From Frankia sp. AiPa1 (GTDB lineage Bacteria > Actinomycetota > Actinomycetes > Frankiales > Frankiaceae), in NCBI RefSeq assembly GCF_023243075.1, contig NZ_JALKFZ020000031.1, forward strand, positions 1-64,000: a DNA stretch of 64,000 bases. Reading direction: 5' to 3'. The position numbers and the translations under genes were made by a program. Under the pieces are notes generated by a model. The model had not been told where the DNA came from, searched no databases, and saw only the letters and a program-made list of their open reading frames with translations. Every line of letters starts with the position of its first letter. The stretch's first letter is position 1. This document shows positions 1 through 9,411 of this stretch, piece by piece.

Positions 1-2565
1 CGGCCGGCGCGCCGGCCACCGCTGTCGCTGCTGATCGGGCAGGCCGTTGTCCGCACCTGTTACCGGGCGTGGATGTCGGTGGCGACGCTGCTCGGCACGG
101 CCCTGCGCCGCACCGGGCGCGGCGCCCGTGACCTGCGGATCGACCCGGCCCACCGGCGTGATGGTCTGGGCTTGGCCGCCTTTGGCGGTGCCATCCTCGC
201 CGCGGCCGCGGTGTGGTTCTCCGCGGGTGGCCCGGTCGGCGACTTCGTGGCCGCCGCGCTGGAGCTGTCCGTCGGCGCGGGTGCCTGGGCGCTGCCGCTG
301 TTCGGTCTGGGCGCGGCCTGGCGCCTGGTCCGCTCGCCCACCGATCCTGGCAGCCGCGGCCGGGTGGTGATCGGCTGGTCGGCGTTCGCGGTGGGCGCGC
401 TGGGCGTGCTGCACATCGCCCGCGGCCTGCCGGACATCGGGGACGGTGTGGACCGGGTGCGGGGTGCGGGTGGCATCGTCGGCCTGATCGGCGGCCTTCC
501 GCTGGCCAGCGCGGTGACGTCGTTCCTCGCGGTCCCCCTGCTGGTACTGCTCGCGGTGTTCGGCATCCTTGTGATCACCGCGACGCCGATCCGTCAGGTG
601 CCCGAGCGGCTGGCCCTGCTCGTGGATCGGCTCACCGCCGGCGTCCGCGAGCCGCGCGCCGCGGCGGAGCCCGACGCCGACTACGACGAGTTCCTCGACG
701 AGGACCCGGTCGGCGTGCCCGCTGCGGCGGTCGGCGACCCCGATGCGTACGACGTGGACGCGGCGCAGCCCAATACCCGGCGCTCGCGCCGCCGCTCGGC
801 CAGCGCCCCCGGCGATGCCGCCGATCCGGCCGCCGCGGCCGCCGCGGCCGCCGCGGTCGCCGCCGCGTCCGGCGATGTCGGGCTTGACCTGTTCGGCGAG
901 GTGGCCGGCCCGGAGGCGGACACCGGGTATGCCGTCGCGGGTCCAGCCCAAGCCTCAGCCCCGGCGCCCGCCGCCCGGCGTCGGCGCGACCGGGCGGCGA
1001 AGGCCACGGCGGGCGCTGCCGACACGGCCACGGGCGTGCCCGGGCCCGGCTCGCCGGATGCCGCTGAGCAGATCGAGTTTCTGGCGCCGCCGGGCGATGG
1101 TGGCTACACGCTGCCGTCGCCGACCCTGCTGCGTTCCGGGACCCCGCCGAAGGTCCGTTCGGCCGCGACGGACGCGGTGATCGGTTCACTGACCGACGTC
1201 TTCAGCCAGTTCAAGGTGGATGCTCGGGTCACCGGCTTCACCCGCGGTCCGACGGTGACCCGTTACGAGGTGGAACTCGGCGCGGCCGTGAAGGTCGAGC
1301 GGATCACCCAGCTGGCAAAGAACATCGCGTATGCGGTCAAGAGCCCGGACGTGCGGATCATCAGCCCGATTCCCGGCAAGAGCGCGGTCGGCATCGAGAT
1401 CCCGAACACCGACCGGGAGCTGGTGTCTCTCGGCGACGTGCTGCGCAGCGGTGAGGCGCTCGGCAACGCCCATCCGCTCCTGGTGGGCCTCGGCAAGGAC
1501 ATCGAGGGCGGCTACGTCCTGGCGAATCTCGCGAAGATGCCGCACATCCTCATCGCCGGCGCGACCGGCGCGGGCAAGTCGACCTGCATCAACACCCTGA
1601 TCACCTCGGTGCTCGCCCGAGCGACACCCGATCAGGTGCGCATGGTGCTGGTCGACCCCAAGCGGGTGGAGCTCACGAACTACCAGGGCATTCCGCACCT
1701 GATCACGCCGATCATCACGAACCCCAAGAAGGCCTCGGACGCGCTGCAGTGGGTCGTGAAGGAGATGGAAAACCGCTACGAGGACCTCGCCGCCTGCGGT
1801 GTGCGCCACGTGGACGACTTCAACCGCAAGGTACGTGCCGGGGAGATCGTCACCCCACCCGGCTCGGAGCGGGTGTACGTGCCGTATCCGTACATCCTGG
1901 CGATCGTGGACGAGCTCGCCGACCTGATGATGGTCGCCCCGCGCGACGTCGAGGACGCGATCTGCCGGATCACGGCGATGGCCCGGGCAGTCGGCATCCA
2001 TCTGGTACTGGCCACCCAGCGCCCCTCGGTGGACGTCGTCACCGGACTGATCAAGGCGAACGTCCCGTCGCGACTGGCGTTCGCGACCGCGTCGCTGGCC
2101 GACAGCCGCACGATCCTCGACCAGGCCGGAGCAGAGAAGCTTGTCGGTCTGGGCGACGCCCTGTTCCTGCCGATGGGGGCGGGTAAACCGGCGCGGATCC
2201 AGGGCGCGTTCGTCTCCGAGGACGAGATCGCCGCGATCGTCGACCATACGAAGGAGCAGGCCCCGCCAGCGTTCCGGGAGGACGTGTTCGAGGCAGCGGG
2301 CGAGTCGAAGAAGGAGATCGACGAGGAGATCGGCGATGACATGGCCCTGTTCCTGCAGGCTGTGGAGCTCGTCGTCAGCACCCAGTTCGGCTCGACGTCG
2401 ATGCTGCAGCGCAAGCTGCGGGTGGGTTTCGCCAAGGCTGGCCGCCTGATGGACCTGATGGAAAGCCGTGGCATCGTCGGCCCGAGCGAGGGCTCCAAGG
2501 CCCGCGACGTGCTGGTCATGCCGGACGAGCTGGAAGGCCTGCTCACCACCCTGCGCGCCGGCTGA
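1..2565 (+). CDS. ftsK: DNA translocase FtsK (5' end outside window)
   Basis: Septal DNA pump that clears chromosome ends from the division plane and activates XerCD recombination. An ATG lies at 73, but the frame is open back to base 1 and the upstream residues resemble the pre-membrane part of actinobacterial FtsK, so the true start is probably outside the window. Counting from the ATG at 73, hydrophobic segments fill about residues 30-185. A low-complexity linker rich in Ala, Asp and Arg follows (about 195-340, with a poly-Ala run near 250). The motor comes next: Walker A GATGAGKS near 496, Walker B VDELADLMM near 612, and the ATQRPSVDVVTG motif. A gamma winged-helix domain closes the protein. 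Synteny with Rv2748c supports the call. Confidence 0.95.
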   Translation, partial: RPARRPPLSLLIGQAVVRTCYRAWMSVATLLGTALRRTGRGARDLRIDPAHRRDGLGLAAFGGAILAAAAVWFSAGGPVGDFVAAALELSVGAGAWALPLFGLGAAWRLVRSPTDPGSRGRVVIGWSAFAVGALGVLHIARGLPDIGDGVDRVRGAGGIVGLIGGLPLASAVTSFLAVPLLVLLAVFGILVITATPIRQVPERLALLVDRLTAGVREPRAAAEPDADYDEFLDEDPVGVPAAAVGDPDAYDVDAAQPNTRRSRRRSASAPGDAADPAAAAAAAAAVAAASGDVGLDLFGEVAGPEADTGYAVAGPAQASAPAPAARRRRDRAAKATAGAADTATGVPGPGSPDAAEQIEFLAPPGDGGYTLPSPTLLRSGTPPKVRSAATDAVIGSLTDVFSQFKVDARVTGFTRGPTVTRYEVELGAAVKVERITQLAKNIAYAVKSPDVRIISPIPGKSAVGIEIPNTDRELVSLGDVLRSGEALGNAHPLLVGLGKDIEGGYVLANLAKMPHILIAGATGAGKSTCINTLITSVLARATPDQVRMVLVDPKRVELTNYQGIPHLITPIITNPKKASDALQWVVKEMENRYEDLAACGVRHVDDFNRKVRAGEIVTPPGSERVYVPYPYILAIVDELADLMMVAPRDVEDAICRITAMARAVGIHLVLATQRPSVDVVTGLIKANVPSRLAFATASLADSRTILDQAGAEKLVGLGDALFLPMGAGKPARIQGAFVSEDEIAAIVDHTKEQAPPAFREDVFEAAGESKKEIDEEIGDDMALFLQAVELVVSTQFGSTSMLQRKLRVGFAKAGRLMDLMESRGIVGPSEGSKARDVLVMPDELEGLLTTLRAG

Positions 2566-2678
2566 CCGGGGGGGCTCGGCCGGGTGGGCCTGCTTTCAGG
2601 GCCGGCCTGGGAATCGTAGACTCGCACGCGGTTGCCTCCACGCTAGTAGGCAGCAACGGACGGTGTGGAGGTCACGTC

Positions 2679-3500
2679 ATGCAGTCCGTGGACGTTCCGC
2701 AGCCGGCCAGTGCCGGCTCGCAGCTCGCTGCGGCCCGCCGCGAACGTGGCCTGACGGTCGACGAGGTCAGCGAGCGCACGCGGGTACGCGCCACCCTGAT
2801 CGAGCAGATTGAGCGCGACGACTACTCGCACTGCGGCGGCACGGTGTACGCCCGCGGTCACCTGCGCAGCATTTCGGCGACGCTGGGCCTGGACCCAGGG
2901 CCGGTGCTGGCCGCCTACGACGCCACCCACGAGTCGCTGACCGGCCCGGTCCTCGTAGTTCCCCCCGGCGAGTTCGACCCGCTGCGCAGCACATCCCGAA
3001 GCGGCGGCCGCACCTTCCGCTGGGGTACCGCCATGATCGTTTCGTTGGTGGCGGTGTGTCTGGTAGCCGTCGTCCTCCTGCTGCTGCCCGACGGTGGTTC
3101 GTCCGACTCGACCAACTCGGCGCGCCAGGCCAGCTCAACTGCCCCGGCCAGCGCCGCCCACGCCACGTCACCGCCCTCGGTCAGCGCCCCCGAACCCACC
3201 ACCCCTGCCCCCACCGGGGTAAACCTCGTGCTGGTGGCGAAGGACGCGCAGAGCTGGCTTGAGGTCCGTGATGACCAGAGCCACATACTGCTCTCCCAAC
3301 TTCTTCAGCCCGGCGATTCCCGGACGATCACCGCTCCCGGCGTACTGCGCATCCGCATGGGTAACGCCGGCGCCGTCAGCCTTTCCTGCAACGGCCGCGA
3401 CCTCGGCCAGCCCGGGGGTGTCGGCCAGGTCGTGACGGTCACAGTCAGCGCTGCGGCATCCGGCGGCTGCCAGCTTGGCGGAGGCGACAGCGCCGGCTGA
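2679..3500 (+). CDS. RodZ-like membrane protein with N-terminal HTH and C-terminal DUF4115-type domain
   Basis: A predicted 273-residue single-pass protein. Residues about 10-75 form an XRE-type helix-turn-helix (AARRERGLTVDEVSERTRV, then RGHLRSISATLGLD), as in the cytoplasmic domain of RodZ, which links MreB to the envelope. One strongly hydrophobic helix (about 118-136, IVSLVAVCLVAVVLLLL) follows. A Ser/Thr/Pro/Ala linker leads to a C-terminal beta-rich domain with a W-L-E-V core typical of DUF4115. The ATG at 2679 is preceded by GGAGG. It sits 113 bp after ftsK in the same direction. The domain order is clear; a shape-determining role is inferred from the family, since many actinobacteria grow apically without MreB. 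Confidence 0.8.
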   Translation: MQSVDVPQPASAGSQLAAARRERGLTVDEVSERTRVRATLIEQIERDDYSHCGGTVYARGHLRSISATLGLDPGPVLAAYDATHESLTGPVLVVPPGEFDPLRSTSRSGGRTFRWGTAMIVSLVAVCLVAVVLLLLPDGGSSDSTNSARQASSTAPASAAHATSPPSVSAPEPTTPAPTGVNLVLVAKDAQSWLEVRDDQSHILLSQLLQPGDSRTITAPGVLRIRMGNAGAVSLSCNGRDLGQPGGVGQVVTVTVSAAASGGCQLGGGDSAG

Positions 3501-3574
3501 CAAGGCTTCACGTTCCATGGTCACGGGTATGGACCGCCTTCCCGCCTCGAGACCTCGTGGATGTGGTGGACCTC

Positions 3575-3616
3575 GTGGACCCAGTGGACCCAGTGGACCC
3601 AGTGGACCCAGTGGAC
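3575..3616 (+). repeat. 9-bp tandem repeat (GTGGACCCA)n, about 4.7 copies
   Basis: The unit GTGGACCCA repeats head to tail and ends in GTGGAC; the copies are identical. The preceding GTGGATGTGGTGGACCTC looks like degenerate copies of the same unit. The array lies between two genes and is not inside a recognised CDS. Confidence 0.85.
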
Positions 3617-3694
3617 GTGGAGTCGGCCGCCCTGACGCTGGGAGCCGGAGCTGCGACAGGTGGCGTTGGCCGTTTGGTCCGGGGGGCACGGTTC

Positions 3695-3714
3695 GACGGT
3701 TCCGCGGAACCGTC
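3695..3714. repeat. 20-bp perfect palindrome, copy 1
   Basis: GACGGTTCCGCGGAACCGTC is its own reverse complement over all 20 bases. The identical 20-mer occurs again at 41708-41727. It lies 140 bp upstream of rimO. It could be an operator or a member of an extragenic palindrome family. Confidence 0.8.
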
Positions 3715-3853
3715 CTCGCGACCGGGGACATCCAGACATAGCGGAGAGGCAGGCCCATGATTGCTCGGACGCGAGCTACCACGCCGGCCTGCTGCTGTCC
3801 GCCATGTCGGGCTGATGCGGCGCCGGCCATCGATGCCCCGGTAGCCTGACCTC

Positions 3854-5329
3854 GTGTCCACACGCGTTCCCCGCCGGGTAGCTTTGATCACGCTCGGTTG
3901 TGCCCGTAACGAGGTGGACTCAGAGGAGCTCGCGGCCCGGCTCGGCACCCAGGGCTGGCAGCTGGTTGACGAGGCCACTGACGCCGACGCCGTGCTGGTG
4001 AACACCTGCGGTTTCGTGGACGCGGCGAAAAAGGATTCGATCGATGCGCTCCTCGCTGCCGATGGCCTGCGTGACGAGACAGGCCGGGACGGTCCGCGGG
4101 CGGTCGTGGCGGTCGGCTGCATGGCGGAGCGCTACGGCAGCGAACTTGCGGGCAGCCTCCCCGAGGCCGACGCGGTGCTGGGCTTCGATGCCTATCCACG
4201 CATCGGTCAGCATCTGGACGCCGTCCTCGACGGCGCTGAGGTGCCGGCACACGCGCCCCGCGACCGCCGCCATCTACTGCCGATCACGCCGGTGGAGCGA
4301 CGGTCCGCCGGCGTGCACGTGCCGGGGCATGGCACGGCGCTGCCGTCGGTGGAGCGTCGGCGGTTGGCGGCGGGGCCGGTTGCCGCGTTGAAGATCTCCA
4401 GCGGATGCGATCGGCGTTGCGCCTTCTGCGCGATCCCGTCGTTCCGCGGCTCCCATGTGTCCAGATCCGCCGAGGACATCCTCGCCGAGGCGGAATGGCT
4501 GGCGGGTGAGGGCGTGCGCGAACTCCTGTTGGTCAGTGAGAACTCGACGTCCTATGGCAAGGATCTCGGCGATCTGCGTGCGTTGGAGGCGCTGGTTCCG
4601 CAGCTTGCCGCCGTGCCAGGTATCGCACGGGTGCGCCCGGTCTACCTGCAGCCGGCCGAACTCCGTCCGTCGCTGCTGGAGGTGCTGCTCACGAACCCGG
4701 GGGTGGCGCCGTACCTGGACCTGTCATTCCAGCACGCCAGTCCGCGGGTACTGCGCAGTATGCGTCGGTTCGGCGGTGCGGAGCACTTCCTCGATCTGCT
4801 GCGCCGGGCTCGCGCGTTGTGCCCGGACCTCGGTGCGCGTTCCAACGTCATCGTCGGGTTCCCCGGCGAGACGGAGGCGGACATCGAGATTCTCGCCGAG
4901 TTCCTCGTCGAGGCCGATCTGGACGCGGTCGGGGTGTTCGGCTACTCGGACGAGGAGGGCACCGAGGCGGTCGGGATGGCCGGCAAGCTCGACGACGAGG
5001 AGATCGAACGTCGCCGGGCGACGATCACGGATCTTGTTGAGCAGCTGACCGCTGACCGGGCGATCGCACGTATCGGGCAGCGGGTGCAGGTGCTCGTGGA
5101 GGAGGTCACCGATGGCCTGGCCCATGGATGCGCCGGCCATCAGCAGCCGGAGGTTGACGGCGCGTGCGTCGTGCGTCTGCCCGCTGCGCCGTCGTCAGGA
5201 GGGCGTTCACCCGTGCGGATCGGTGACGTGATCGAGGCGCGAGTTGTAGCGACAGAAGGTGTGGATCTGATCGCCGAGCTCGAGACCGTCCCTGGTCAGG
5301 CGGGGCCCGGCGTGGCCGGCGAGACGTGA
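3854..5329 (+). CDS. rimO: Ribosomal protein S12 methylthiotransferase RimO
   Basis: Radical-SAM enzyme that methylthiolates the conserved aspartate of ribosomal protein S12. The N-terminal UPF0004 domain opens with [15 protein letters not shown], whose cysteine helps hold the second 4Fe-4S cluster, and contains [15 protein letters not shown], the RimO-type signature. The radical-SAM motif [15 protein letters not shown] lies near residue 186. A TRAM domain ends the protein. The start used is GTG at 3854. There is an insertion between the two domains (about 140-170). Its TGA stop overlaps the GTG start of pgsA, implying translational coupling. Confidence 0.93.
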   Translation: MSTRVPRRVALITLGCARNEVDSEELAARLGTQGWQLVDEATDADAVLVNTCGFVDAAKKDSIDALLAADGLRDETGRDGPRAVVAVGCMAERYGSELAGSLPEADAVLGFDAYPRIGQHLDAVLDGAEVPAHAPRDRRHLLPITPVERRSAGVHVPGHGTALPSVERRRLAAGPVAALKISSGCDRRCAFCAIPSFRGSHVSRSAEDILAEAEWLAGEGVRELLLVSENSTSYGKDLGDLRALEALVPQLAAVPGIARVRPVYLQPAELRPSLLEVLLTNPGVAPYLDLSFQHASPRVLRSMRRFGGAEHFLDLLRRARALCPDLGARSNVIVGFPGETEADIEILAEFLVEADLDAVGVFGYSDEEGTEAVGMAGKLDDEEIERRRATITDLVEQLTADRAIARIGQRVQVLVEEVTDGLAHGCAGHQQPEVDGACVVRLPAAPSSGGRSPVRIGDVIEARVVATEGVDLIAELETVPGQAGPGVAGET

Positions 5330-5940
5330 CCGATACCCCCGCTGATGCTCCGGTGCTCAACGTGGCGAACCTGCTCACGATCGTGCGCCTGGCGTTGGTC
5401 CCGGTCTTCGTGGCTTTCCTTTTCACAGGACCGAGCGACCACGGATGGCGGTACGCGGCGTTCGCGGCCTATGCCGTGGCCGCAGTCACCGACCAGATCG
5501 ACGGGCTGATCGCCCGCCACTGGCACCTGGTCACCGACTTCGGCATCCTGGTCGACCCGATCGCCGACAAGGCGCTGACCGGGGCGGCGATGATCTCGCT
5601 TTCCGTGCTTGGTGAACTGCCCTGGGTCGTGACCGTGGCAGTCCTCCTGCGCGAGGTTGGCGTGACGCTGCTACGCCTGTGGGTCATCCGGTTCGGGGTG
5701 ATTGCCGCCAGTCGTGGCGGTAAGGTCAAAACGTTGTTACTCAACATCGCCATCGGGCTGTACATACTGCCGCTGACGGGGGCGGCCGCGACCGGTCGCG
5801 CGGTCATCCTCGCGGCTGGGGTGATCGTAGCTGTGGCCACCGGGATCGACTACGTCTACCGGGCTCTGGCCCTGCGTCGCCGGGCAGCCCGGCGGGAGCC
5901 GGCGGCCACCGACAGCGAGGGATTTGCGGATGCTTGCTGA
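5326..5940 (+). CDS. pgsA: CDP-diacylglycerol-glycerol-3-phosphate 3-phosphatidyltransferase
   Basis: Integral membrane enzyme making phosphatidylglycerophosphate from CDP-diacylglycerol, the committed step to phosphatidylglycerol and cardiolipin. The CDP-alcohol phosphotransferase signature DG-x2-AR-x8-G-x3-D-x3-D is complete around residues 46-68 (DGLIARHW...GILVDPIAD). Several hydrophobic helices follow. The GTG start overlaps the rimO stop by four bases (GTGA), and the 3' end overlaps cinA. The position matches pgsA3 (Rv2746c) of M. tuberculosis. Confidence 0.92.
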   Translation: MTDTPADAPVLNVANLLTIVRLALVPVFVAFLFTGPSDHGWRYAAFAAYAVAAVTDQIDGLIARHWHLVTDFGILVDPIADKALTGAAMISLSVLGELPWVVTVAVLLREVGVTLLRLWVIRFGVIAASRGGKVKTLLLNIAIGLYILPLTGAAATGRAVILAAGVIVAVATGIDYVYRALALRRRAARREPAATDSEGFADAC

Positions 5941-7204
5941 GCTGCTGGCCGTGGGGGACGAGCTGCTGTACGGCGACATCGTCAACGGCAACGCGGCATG
6001 GCTCGGAGGTCAGCTTGCCGACGCCGGGGTGACGCTGAAGTGCTCGGTCGTCGTGGGCGATGACGTGGGCACGATCGCCACCGCGATCCGCACGGCTCTG
6101 ACCCGCGCCGAGACCGTACTGATTACCGGTGGTCTCGGCCCCACCCAGGACGATCTGACCCGCGAGGGAATCGCGCTCGCCGCGGGCGTCGAGGTGCACC
6201 GGGACGCAGAGCTTGCCGGGGAGCTTGCCCGCCGGTATGAGCGGCAGGGGCGTCCCGGCGTGCCGAGCATGAACTTCCGCCAGGCGGAGCTGCCGGTCGG
6301 TGCGCGGCCGCTGTCCAACAGCGCAGGCACTGCGCCGGGAGTGCGGATGGCGATCGGCGCCGGGGTTGTCTACGCGATGCCCGGCGTACCGTTCGAGATG
6401 ACCGCGATGTTCACCGCGAGCGTCCTGCCCGATCTGCTGAGTCGGGCGGGGCAGCCGGCCGTGGTGGTGCATCGGGTTCTGCGCACCGCGGGGATGTGGG
6501 AGTCCTCGGTCGCCGAGGCGTTGGCCGGTGAGGTCGAGCGGCTCGCGCCGATCGGCAATCCGCGTATCGCGTTCCTGGCCAGCGAGGGGCAGACCCGGGT
6601 TCGGATCACCGCCCGGGCCCGGGACCGGGCGGAGGCTGACGCGCTCATCGCCCCGGTGGAGACGGCGGCGCGGGCGGCGCTCGGCGCCGGCGTCTACGGC
6701 AGCGACGAGGACACCCTTGAGGGTGTGGTGCTCGGTCTGCTGGGCGCGCGCGGTGCGACGATCGCCGTCGCCGAATCGATCACCGGCGGCCTCCTCGCCG
6801 GCCGGCTCACCGACGTGCCCGGATCCAGCGCCGTGTTCCGCGGGGGAGTCGTGTCCTACGCGACGGACGTCAAGGCCTCGGCACTCGGCGTGGACGCCCA
6901 GGTGCTGGCCACCGAGGGTGCCGTGTCGGCGGCGACCGCCGCGGCGATGGCGTCGGGCGTGCGCGAGCGGCTGGGCGCCGACTACGGGCTGTCGACGACT
7001 GGCGTGGCCGGCCCGGGCAGCACCGAGGGGCATCCGGCGGGCACGGTTTACCTCGGCCTGGCTGGCCCGGACAGTTCGGTGGATGCCCGGACCCACCTGG
7101 TGCGGTTGCCGGGAGATCGGGCGCGAGTGCGGACATTTGCCGTCGTCTCCGCCCTGGACCTGCTGCGGCGGATGTTGACCACTGGCTTCAATGTGGCAGG
7201 CTGA
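5930..7204 (+). CDS. cinA: CinA family protein (NMN amidohydrolase / MoCF-like)
   Basis: A two-domain CinA protein. The N-terminal COG1058/MoCF-like domain begins LLAVGDELLYGDIVNGNAAW and contains ITGGLGPTQDDLTREG. The C-terminal CinA domain carries AVAESITGGLLAGRLTDVPG and STTGVAGPGSTEGHPAGTVY, motifs of the nicotinamide-mononucleotide deamidase. Family members salvage NMN or pyrophosphorylated nucleotides. I chose the ATG at 5930, which gives the usual [11 protein letters not shown] start; a TTG two codons earlier (5924) is possible. It overlaps pgsA by 11 bases, forming one operon with rimO and pgsA. Confidence 0.92.
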   Translation: MLAELLAVGDELLYGDIVNGNAAWLGGQLADAGVTLKCSVVVGDDVGTIATAIRTALTRAETVLITGGLGPTQDDLTREGIALAAGVEVHRDAELAGELARRYERQGRPGVPSMNFRQAELPVGARPLSNSAGTAPGVRMAIGAGVVYAMPGVPFEMTAMFTASVLPDLLSRAGQPAVVVHRVLRTAGMWESSVAEALAGEVERLAPIGNPRIAFLASEGQTRVRITARARDRAEADALIAPVETAARAALGAGVYGSDEDTLEGVVLGLLGARGATIAVAESITGGLLAGRLTDVPGSSAVFRGGVVSYATDVKASALGVDAQVLATEGAVSAATAAAMASGVRERLGADYGLSTTGVAGPGSTEGHPAGTVYLGLAGPDSSVDARTHLVRLPGDRARVRTFAVVSALDLLRRMLTTGFNVAG

Positions 7205-7323
7205 ACACACTGCGTCACGCACGCCCGGTGGGACACCGGAGTAATCGCCGGACCCGAGGTGCTTACACAGTTACAGTCCCATCAACGGCGGCCCGAGGGC
7301 CGTGGTGGTGGGTATACGGTGAA

Positions 7324-7334
7324 CGCACCCCGCG
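7324..7334. promoter_or_regulatory. Possible ClgR-type operator (CGC-N5-GCG) upstream of clgR
   Basis: The bases CGCACCCCGCG match the CGC-N5-GCG core described for actinobacterial ClgR. They lie 18 bases before the clgR start, next to a strong GGAGGAGG ribosome binding site (7340-7347). The motif is short and common in GC-rich DNA, so autoregulation is only a suggestion. Confidence 0.25.
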
Positions 7335-7352
7335 GACGAAGGAGGAGGCTCG

Positions 7353-7652
7353 ATGGTCCTGCTCCGACGCATGATCGGCGAGGCGTTGCGCCGCCGCCGT
7401 CAGGATCAGCACCGCACACTTCGGGAGGTGTCGTCGGCGGCCAGAGTGTCGCTCGGCTACCTCTCCGAGGTCGAACGCGGCCAGAAGGAGGCGAGCTCCG
7501 AGCTGCTCGCGGCGATCTGCGAGGCACTCGGGGTGCGGCTCGCTGACCTCCTACGTGAGGTCAGCGAGGACCTGGAGCTTGCCGAGCTCGCGGTCGGCGG
7601 CGCCACGGTGGTGGTGCCGGCTCGTCCGACCGTGGTGGAACGGGCGGCCTGA
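7353..7652 (+). CDS. clgR: ClgR-type XRE transcriptional regulator
   Basis: A 99-residue HTH protein. In actinobacteria ClgR activates clp protease genes and, in mycobacteria, the psp operon. Residues about 5-65 form the helix-turn-helix ([20 protein letters not shown], then [19 protein letters not shown]). The recognition-helix sequence [18 protein letters not shown] is characteristic of ClgR. The short C-terminal tail ends in Ala-Ala, the type of end that makes ClgR a Clp substrate in relatives. The location after cinA and before pspA reproduces the mycobacterial Rv2745c arrangement, except that dps and a small gene intervene here. Confidence 0.88.
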   Translation: MVLLRRMIGEALRRRRQDQHRTLREVSSAARVSLGYLSEVERGQKEASSELLAAICEALGVRLADLLREVSEDLELAELAVGGATVVVPARPTVVERAA

Positions 7653-7727
7653 GCGTCGGCTTACGCACCTCGTTCCCGGGCAGGTCTGTGTGTGCAGGCG
7701 GCTGTCCGAGAGCGAGGAGAGCGAGCC

Positions 7728-8195
7728 ATGAGCGCAATACGAAGTCCCCTGTCCGATGAGGCTGGCACTGTCGCCGGTGAGGCGCTGCAGGGCGCCCTGA
7801 TCGATCTGGTCGATCTGGCGCTGTTTGCCAAGCAGCTGCACTGGAATGTCACCGGCCGGAGTTTTCGTAGCGTGCACCACCAGCTTGACGAGGTAGTCGC
7901 GCTGGCCCGGCGCTACTCCGACGAGGTCGCCGAGCGCGCTGTCGCGATCGGTATCAACCCGGATGGTCAGTCGGCGGTTGTTGCCCGCGGCACCCACCTG
8001 CCAGGGGTGGAGGCCGGTTATGTCGCGGACGAGAAGGTGCTGCGGCTCGTGACCGAGGTTCTCGCCGGTGTGGTGACGAGGATGCGTACCCGGATGGACG
8101 CCACCGGCCAGCCCGACCCGGTAACCCAGGATCTGATCATCGGCATCGTGCACGACCTGGAGGAGCAGCACTGGATGTTCCAGGCGATGGTCTGA
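7728..8195 (+). CDS. dps: Dps family DNA-protection / mini-ferritin protein
   Basis: A ferritin-like four-helix protein of about 155 residues that forms 12-mers, oxidises iron and shields DNA in stationary phase. The ferroxidase signature is visible: AKQLHWNVTGRSF, HHQLDEVVALARRYSDEVAER, and the usual downstream helix ending DLEEQHWMFQAM. I chose the ATG at 7728, preceded by GAGGAG at 7713-7718; an in-frame upstream start at 7692 would only add a poorly conserved leader. It lies between clgR and pspA, which suggests shared stress control, though 75 bases separate it from clgR. Confidence 0.9.
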   Translation: MSAIRSPLSDEAGTVAGEALQGALIDLVDLALFAKQLHWNVTGRSFRSVHHQLDEVVALARRYSDEVAERAVAIGINPDGQSAVVARGTHLPGVEAGYVADEKVLRLVTEVLAGVVTRMRTRMDATGQPDPVTQDLIIGIVHDLEEQHWMFQAMV

Positions 8196-8303
8196 CGGGT
8201 CCCGCTGATCCGGATCTGGCCCGAACGGGCTAGGCCGGGTGGCGGCTGGCGCGCCGTTCTGCCAATCTCCCCGGTTACGAACGCCGTAAAGAAAGTAGGT
8301 GAC

Positions 8304-8498
8304 GTGAGCACCGCCTCACGACCCGAGGAGGAGGACGTCGCGCCAGGCCACCGGCCCATCCAGGTCTGCAAGGGGTGCAATGGACTGGGCGAGCAACTTG
8401 TGGTCTTCGCGACCGCGCGCGGCGGATTCGTCCCGGCCTGTCGAACCTGCGGGGTATGTCTGGGGCGCGGTCGCACGGCGCTGAACCCTCCGGTCTGA
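8304..8498 (+). CDS. Small CxxC zinc-finger-like protein
   Basis: A 64-residue protein starting at GTG 8304. It carries two cysteine pairs: CKGCNGLG near residue 22, and CRTCGVCLGRG near residue 46. The CxxCxGxG form resembles the DnaJ cysteine-rich zinc domain, so a single zinc site built from two half-motifs is likely. There is no other domain, signal or membrane segment. It sits between dps and pspA in the same direction, with about 100 bases on its 5' side and 70 on its 3' side. I do not recognise a named family, and any function in the Psp/ClgR response is inference from position. Confidence 0.65.
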   Translation: MSTASRPEEEDVAPGHRPIQVCKGCNGLGEQLVVFATARGGFVPACRTCGVCLGRGRTALNPPV

Positions 8499-8568
8499 CG
8501 TCAGGCCGACTCGATCGGGCCCGCCCTGTGGGTACGCCGGGGCAGCGGTGCCGTGCGACGATCGTGGT

Positions 8569-9411
8569 ATGGCGAATGTCGTCCGCAAGATTGCCCGGTA
8601 TCTGTCGGCGTCGGCGAACCGCAAGTTCGACGAGCGGGCTGATCCGCGGGTGCAGATCGACCAGGCCATCGAGGACGCCCGCCAGCAGCACGAGGCGCTG
8701 GTCCAGCAGGCGGCGCTCGTCCTTGGCAATCAGCGCCAGCTCGAAATGCGCCTGGCCCGCCAGGCGGACGAGGTCGCGAACCTCACGGAATCGGCGCGCT
8801 CCTCGCTTCTGCTCGCCGATCGGGCGCGCGGTGCGGGTGACGTGGCCGCAGCGGCACGCTACGAGGAGACGGCGCAGGCCTTCGCCAGTCAGCTCGTCTC
8901 GGCGGAGGGATCGCTGGATGACCTGAAGAACCTGCACCGTCAGGCGGCGTCCTCGGCGGCGCAGGCCCGTACCGCGGTCGAGGACAACACGGCGCGCCTG
9001 CAGCGGCATCTCGCCGAACGGGCCCGGCTGCTGACCCAGATCGAGCACGCCGCCATGCAGGAGCAGATGACGCAGGCGATGGAGGGCATGTCACCGCTGG
9101 CGCCAGCCGGGGACACGCCGACTCTCGCCGAGATCCGGGACAAGGTCGAACACCGCTACGCCGTCGCTCTGGGCCGCCACGAGCTCGCCTCGCAGGGAAT
9201 GGAGGCCCGGATGGTCGAGGTGCGTCGGGCGACCATGGACGCTCGCGCGCAGTCGCGTCTGGCCGAGCTGCGCGGCAGCCTGCAGTCCGGGTCGGCTGAG
9301 ATCGAGCCCGGTGCCGCGGCGCGGCCCTCGCTGGCGAAGGGGGACGGCACGGCAAATCCGGCAGCGCAGGCTGGCCCGGCGGAGGAATCGGGCAGCGATG
9401 GACGTTCTTAG
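8569..9411 (+). CDS. pspA: PspA/IM30 (ESCRT-III-like) phage-shock protein
   Basis: Peripheral membrane-repair protein that polymerises on stressed inner membranes. It begins MANVVRKIARYLSASANRKFDE, with the amphipathic first helix, followed by PRVQIDQAIEDARQQHEALV, the usual PspA start. Long heptad-rich helices run through residue 230. The C-terminal tail (about 235-280) is low complexity and ends beyond the usual length. The start at ATG 8569 is seven codons inside the longest frame and matches the family. Downstream, the pspM-like gene overlaps by 14 bases, so the two are coupled. Synteny with Rv2744c is good. Confidence 0.92.
   Translation: MANVVRKIARYLSASANRKFDERADPRVQIDQAIEDARQQHEALVQQAALVLGNQRQLEMRLARQADEVANLTESARSSLLLADRARGAGDVAAAARYEETAQAFASQLVSAEGSLDDLKNLHRQAASSAAQARTAVEDNTARLQRHLAERARLLTQIEHAAMQEQMTQAMEGMSPLAPAGDTPTLAEIRDKVEHRYAVALGRHELASQGMEARMVEVRRATMDARAQSRLAELRGSLQSGSAEIEPGAAARPSLAKGDGTANPAAQAGPAEESGSDGRS

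Larger units (their letters stand above)
3501..3853. other. Intergenic region between the rodZ-like gene and rimO
   Basis: About 350 bases with no supportable gene. It holds the 9-bp tandem array at 3575-3616 and the 20-bp palindrome at 3695-3714, both listed separately. Short ORFs here have no recognisable composition or family. Confidence 0.6.
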
